Source of the DNA: Paraburkholderia tuberum STM678
Lineage (GTDB): Bacteria; Pseudomonadota; Gammaproteobacteria; Burkholderiales; Burkholderiaceae
Direction: 5' to 3'
Assembly (NCBI RefSeq): GCF_902833905.1
Contig: NZ_CADFGP010000011.1
Location: 124,001-188,000, forward strand
DNA length: 64,000 nt
The number at the start of each line of letters is the position of its first letter. Positions within the stretch are counted from its first letter, which is position 1. Made by a program: the position numbers and the translations under genes. The notes beneath the pieces were generated by a model. That model was not told where the DNA came from and did not search any database. It worked only from the letters and a program-made list of their open reading frames with translations. Below, one piece after another: positions 61,873-64,000 of the stretch.

Positions 61873-63126
61873 ATGATTGCTCTTCGCCTTCGCCGTTTCG
61901 CACAGGTGTCGATCGCCGCCGCCGTGATGGCCGGCGGGCTCGGCAGCGCCGCGGTCGACGCGGCCACGCTGAACGTCAACGTATCGGCGCGCGGTAATCA
62001 GCGCTCGACCTGGCAGGATGCGTTCGACCAGTTCAAGAAAGCCAATCCCGACATCGACCTGAAAATCACCTACGTGACCGAGGAAGCCTACAAGGTGCAG
62101 ATGGGCGGCTGGCTCGCCACCGATCCACCCGACGTCGTCTCGTGGCACGACGGCGAGCGGATGGCTTATTACGCGCAACGTGGTCTGCTCGAAGATCTGA
62201 GCTCGGACTGGGCGAAGAACGGCTGGTCGCAGCAGTATGCGTCGGTCAAGGACGCGTCGACTTACAAGGGCAAGCAGTATGCGGCACCGCTCGGCTATGA
62301 CGCGTACGGCTTCTTCTATCGCAAGGATCTGTTCGAGAAGGCCGGCATCAGGAGCGAGCCGAAAACGTGGGACCAACTGCTCGAAGCCAACAGGAAGCTG
62401 AAGGCGATCGGCGTCGCGCCGATCGCGGTGGCCGCACGCGACAGCTGGACGCTGGCCGCCTGGTTCGACTATCTCGATCTGCGCATCAACGGCAACGAGT
62501 TCCATCAGAAGCTGATGGCCGGCGAAATTCCGTACACCGATCCGCGCGTGAAGAAGGTCTACACGACGTGGAAGACGCTGCTCGACAATCACGACTTTAT
62601 CGACAATGCGCTGTCGTACGACGTCGATTCGATCGGCCCGATCCTCAACAACGGCAAAGCCGCGATGATGCTGATGGGCACGTTCTTCTCGGCGAGCTTC
62701 GCGCCGTCGATCAAGGACCAGATCGGCTTCTTCCGCTTTCCGGTGCTCGACGCGAACGTGCCGATGGCCGAGGACGGCCCCGTCAACGTGCTGCTGATTC
62801 CGGCGAAGGCGAAGAACAAGGCCGACGCGCGCAAGCTACTCGCGTTCATGGAGACGCCGAAGATCAACGCCGAACTCGCGAAGGGCTGGGGACAGTTGCC
62901 GTCGAACAGCCAGGCGGCGGCGCCTGAGGACGCGATCTCGAAGGTCGGCTTCCAGACGCTCGCGAACACGAAGGGCGGCATCGCGCAGTTCTACGATCGC
63001 GATATGCAGAAGGAAATGGCCGACGAAGGCATGAAGGCCATGCAGCAGTTCTACAGCGATCCGTCGCAACTCGACAGCGTGCTCGCTCATCTCGAAGCGA
63101 CGCGCAAGCGCATCTACCAGAAGTAA
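61873..63126 (+). CDS. Sugar ABC transporter, substrate-binding protein
   Basis: A 417-residue periplasmic binding protein (family 1, MalE/UgpB type) with a Sec signal ending near AVDA-ATL. Core stretches: TWQDAFDQFKKANPDIDLKI, PPDVVSWHDGERMAYYAQRG, KGKQYAAPLGYDAYGFFYRK and ALSYDVDSIGPILNNGKAAMMLMGTF. AAGGAGA precedes the ATG. It delivers a sugar or oligosaccharide to the permease encoded next. The nearby LacI operators suggest sugar induction. The sugar is not known. Confidence 0.9.
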   Translation: MIALRLRRFAQVSIAAAVMAGGLGSAAVDAATLNVNVSARGNQRSTWQDAFDQFKKANPDIDLKITYVTEEAYKVQMGGWLATDPPDVVSWHDGERMAYYAQRGLLEDLSSDWAKNGWSQQYASVKDASTYKGKQYAAPLGYDAYGFFYRKDLFEKAGIRSEPKTWDQLLEANRKLKAIGVAPIAVAARDSWTLAAWFDYLDLRINGNEFHQKLMAGEIPYTDPRVKKVYTTWKTLLDNHDFIDNALSYDVDSIGPILNNGKAAMMLMGTFFSASFAPSIKDQIGFFRFPVLDANVPMAEDGPVNVLLIPAKAKNKADARKLLAFMETPKINAELAKGWGQLPSNSQAAAPEDAISKVGFQTLANTKGGIAQFYDRDMQKEMADEGMKAMQQFYSDPSQLDSVLAHLEATRKRIYQK

Positions 63127-63136
63127 GTCCCGCCGC

Positions 63137-63160
63137 GCCGGCCGCCTGAGCGCGGCCGGC
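63137..63160 (+). terminator. Intercistronic hairpin
   Basis: GCCGGCCGC (63137-63145) pairs with GCGGCCGGC (63152-63160) around a 6-base loop, 10 bases after the binding-protein gene. No T-run follows, so it more likely protects the abundant binding-protein message than ends it. A short direct repeat (CTTGCGGGTCC) follows. Confidence 0.55.
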
Positions 63161-63216
63161 TTGCGGGTCCCCTTGCGGGTCCCAATTCCGCCTTCGATTT
63201 CCGACGAGGCCGTTCC

Positions 63217-64000
63217 ATGTCACATACAGCAGCGCGCCGCCTGCCCGCGGCGCGGCACCGTCGCGTCTCGACGACGCGCCGTCATCAGCATCGCGCCGCG
63301 TTTTTCTTTCTGCTGCCGGGCTGCGCGTTGTTCGCGCTGTGCGTGATCTATCCGATCATCAGCAGCATTTCGCTGAGCTTCTACCACTGGGACGGCATGA
63401 CGCCGAAGACCTTCGCCGGTCTCGCCAATTACGTCGAGCTGTTTCAGTCCGATACGTTCTATACGGCGCTGAAGAACAACCTGATCTGGCTCGCGCTGTT
63501 TCTGCTCGCGCCGCCTCTCGGTCTGCTGTTCGCGCTGTATCTGAACCAGCAGGTGCGCGGCATGCGCGTCGTGAAGTCGCTGTTTTTCGCGCCGTTCGTG
63601 CTGTCGGGCGTCGTGGTCGGCCTCGTATTCAGCTGGTTCTACGATCCGACGTTCGGGCTGCTGCGGCTGATCGTCGGCCGTGGCATTCCGGTGCTCGGCG
63701 ATCCGCATACGGTCACGTTCGGCATCATCTTCGCCGCGCTGTGGCCGCAGGCGCCGTTCTGCATGATCCTGTATCTGACCGGGCTCACCGGCATCAATCC
63801 CGAGGTGGTCGAGGCCGCGCGCATGGAAGGCGCGCAAGGGCTGCGACTGCTGTGGCACGTGATCCTGCCGCAATTGCGGCCCGCCACCTTCATGGCGGTG
63901 GTGCTGACCGTGATCGGCGCACTGCGCAGCTTCGATCTGATCGCGGTGATGAGTGGCGGCGGTCCGTTCGACAGTTCCACCGTGCTCGCCTATTTCATGT
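63217..64000 (+). CDS. Sugar ABC transporter permease, 5' part
   Basis: The first 261 residues of a MalF/UgpA-type permease; the gene continues past the right edge. An arginine-rich head is followed by helix 1 (AAFFFLLPGCALFALCVIYPII) and later helices, and the cytoplasmic EAA loop is seen in EVVEAARMEGAQGLRLLWHV, which docks the ATPase. ATG 63217 has GAGG 8 bases before. It works with the binding protein upstream; a second permease should follow outside the window. Confidence 0.9.
   Translation, partial: MSHTAARRLPAARHRRVSTTRRHQHRAAFFFLLPGCALFALCVIYPIISSISLSFYHWDGMTPKTFAGLANYVELFQSDTFYTALKNNLIWLALFLLAPPLGLLFALYLNQQVRGMRVVKSLFFAPFVLSGVVVGLVFSWFYDPTFGLLRLIVGRGIPVLGDPHTVTFGIIFAALWPQAPFCMILYLTGLTGINPEVVEAARMEGAQGLRLLWHVILPQLRPATFMAVVLTVIGALRSFDLIAVMSGGGPFDSSTVLAYFM

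Noticed and set aside
1-64000. CRISPR arrays, tRNA or rRNA genes, intact transposases
   Set aside because: I looked for spaced repeats, cloverleaf-type sequences and transposase-like products and found none that I could support by eye.

Overview
The window reads as chromosomal DNA of a high-GC betaproteobacterium of the Burkholderiaceae, most like Paraburkholderia or Caballeronia. I infer this from the GC-rich codon use, dense ATGA-coupled operons, and recognisable gene types: an mxa tail, vanAB, a caa3 oxidase, phaB, ligJ/ligK and a Psl/cepacian-like polysaccharide locus. The genus is inferred, not proven. I saw no rRNA, tRNA, CRISPR array or intact insertion sequence.

Layout, left half. 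1-3.2 kb: end of an mxa operon (mxaC partial, mxaK, mxaL) for methanol dehydrogenase maturation, then an unknown secreted protein. 3.2-5.6 kb: a GlxA-type regulator divergent from an isonitrile-hydratase-like protein, and a zinc-ribbon protein. 5.8-7.9 kb: an SBP56/methanethiol oxidase gene coupled to a membrane protein. 8-11.2 kb: small proteins, a UdgX-type uracil-DNA glycosylase, DUF72 and DUF2795 genes, and an oxidoreductase. 11.2-14 kb: vanillate O-demethylase vanAB with a divergent MarR regulator. 14-15.4 kb: a decayed penicillin-acylase gene. 15.6-17.3 kb: a Tlde1-like type VI effector with two immunity-like genes made by a tandem duplication. 17.6-23.1 kb: a caa3-type cytochrome oxidase operon ending in a triheme cytochrome c. 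23.1-29.4 kb: phaB, a Na/Pi cotransporter, small genes, and a molybdopterin oxidoreductase with its cytochrome b.

Layout, right half. 30.2-33.6 kb: a protocatechuate/gallate meta-cleavage remnant (broken aromatic-acid transporter, LigJ, LigK and a ModA-like binding protein). 33.7-51.5 kb: a Psl-like exopolysaccharide locus with a tyrosine autokinase, three glycosyltransferases, a GH39-like hydrolase, Wzx, a Wzy/ligase, ManC, a WcaJ-type initiating transferase and two different ATP-grasp proteins. 51.8-53.3 kb: an AT-richer three-gene island (transthyretin-like carrier, M35 metallopeptidase, periplasmic OmpA-like protein) that looks like an acquired toxin/immunity cassette. 53.3-60.2 kb: a LysR stub, two MFS transporters, a LysR regulator, an enolase-superfamily sugar-acid dehydratase and PdxA2. 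60.2-64 kb: a LacI regulator, twin operators and a sugar ABC transporter whose ATPase gene has lost its middle in frame; the permease runs off the right edge.

Two themes connect the genes. One is C1 and aromatic metabolism: methanol dehydrogenase maturation, methanethiol oxidation and vanillate demethylation all yield formaldehyde, and LigJ/LigK finish aromatic ring degradation. The other is gene decay by internal deletion: the penicillin acylase, the aromatic-acid transporter and the ABC ATPase each keep their two ends and lack the middle. The strongest candidates for something undescribed are the M35/OmpA-like module and the duplicated Tlde1 immunity locus.
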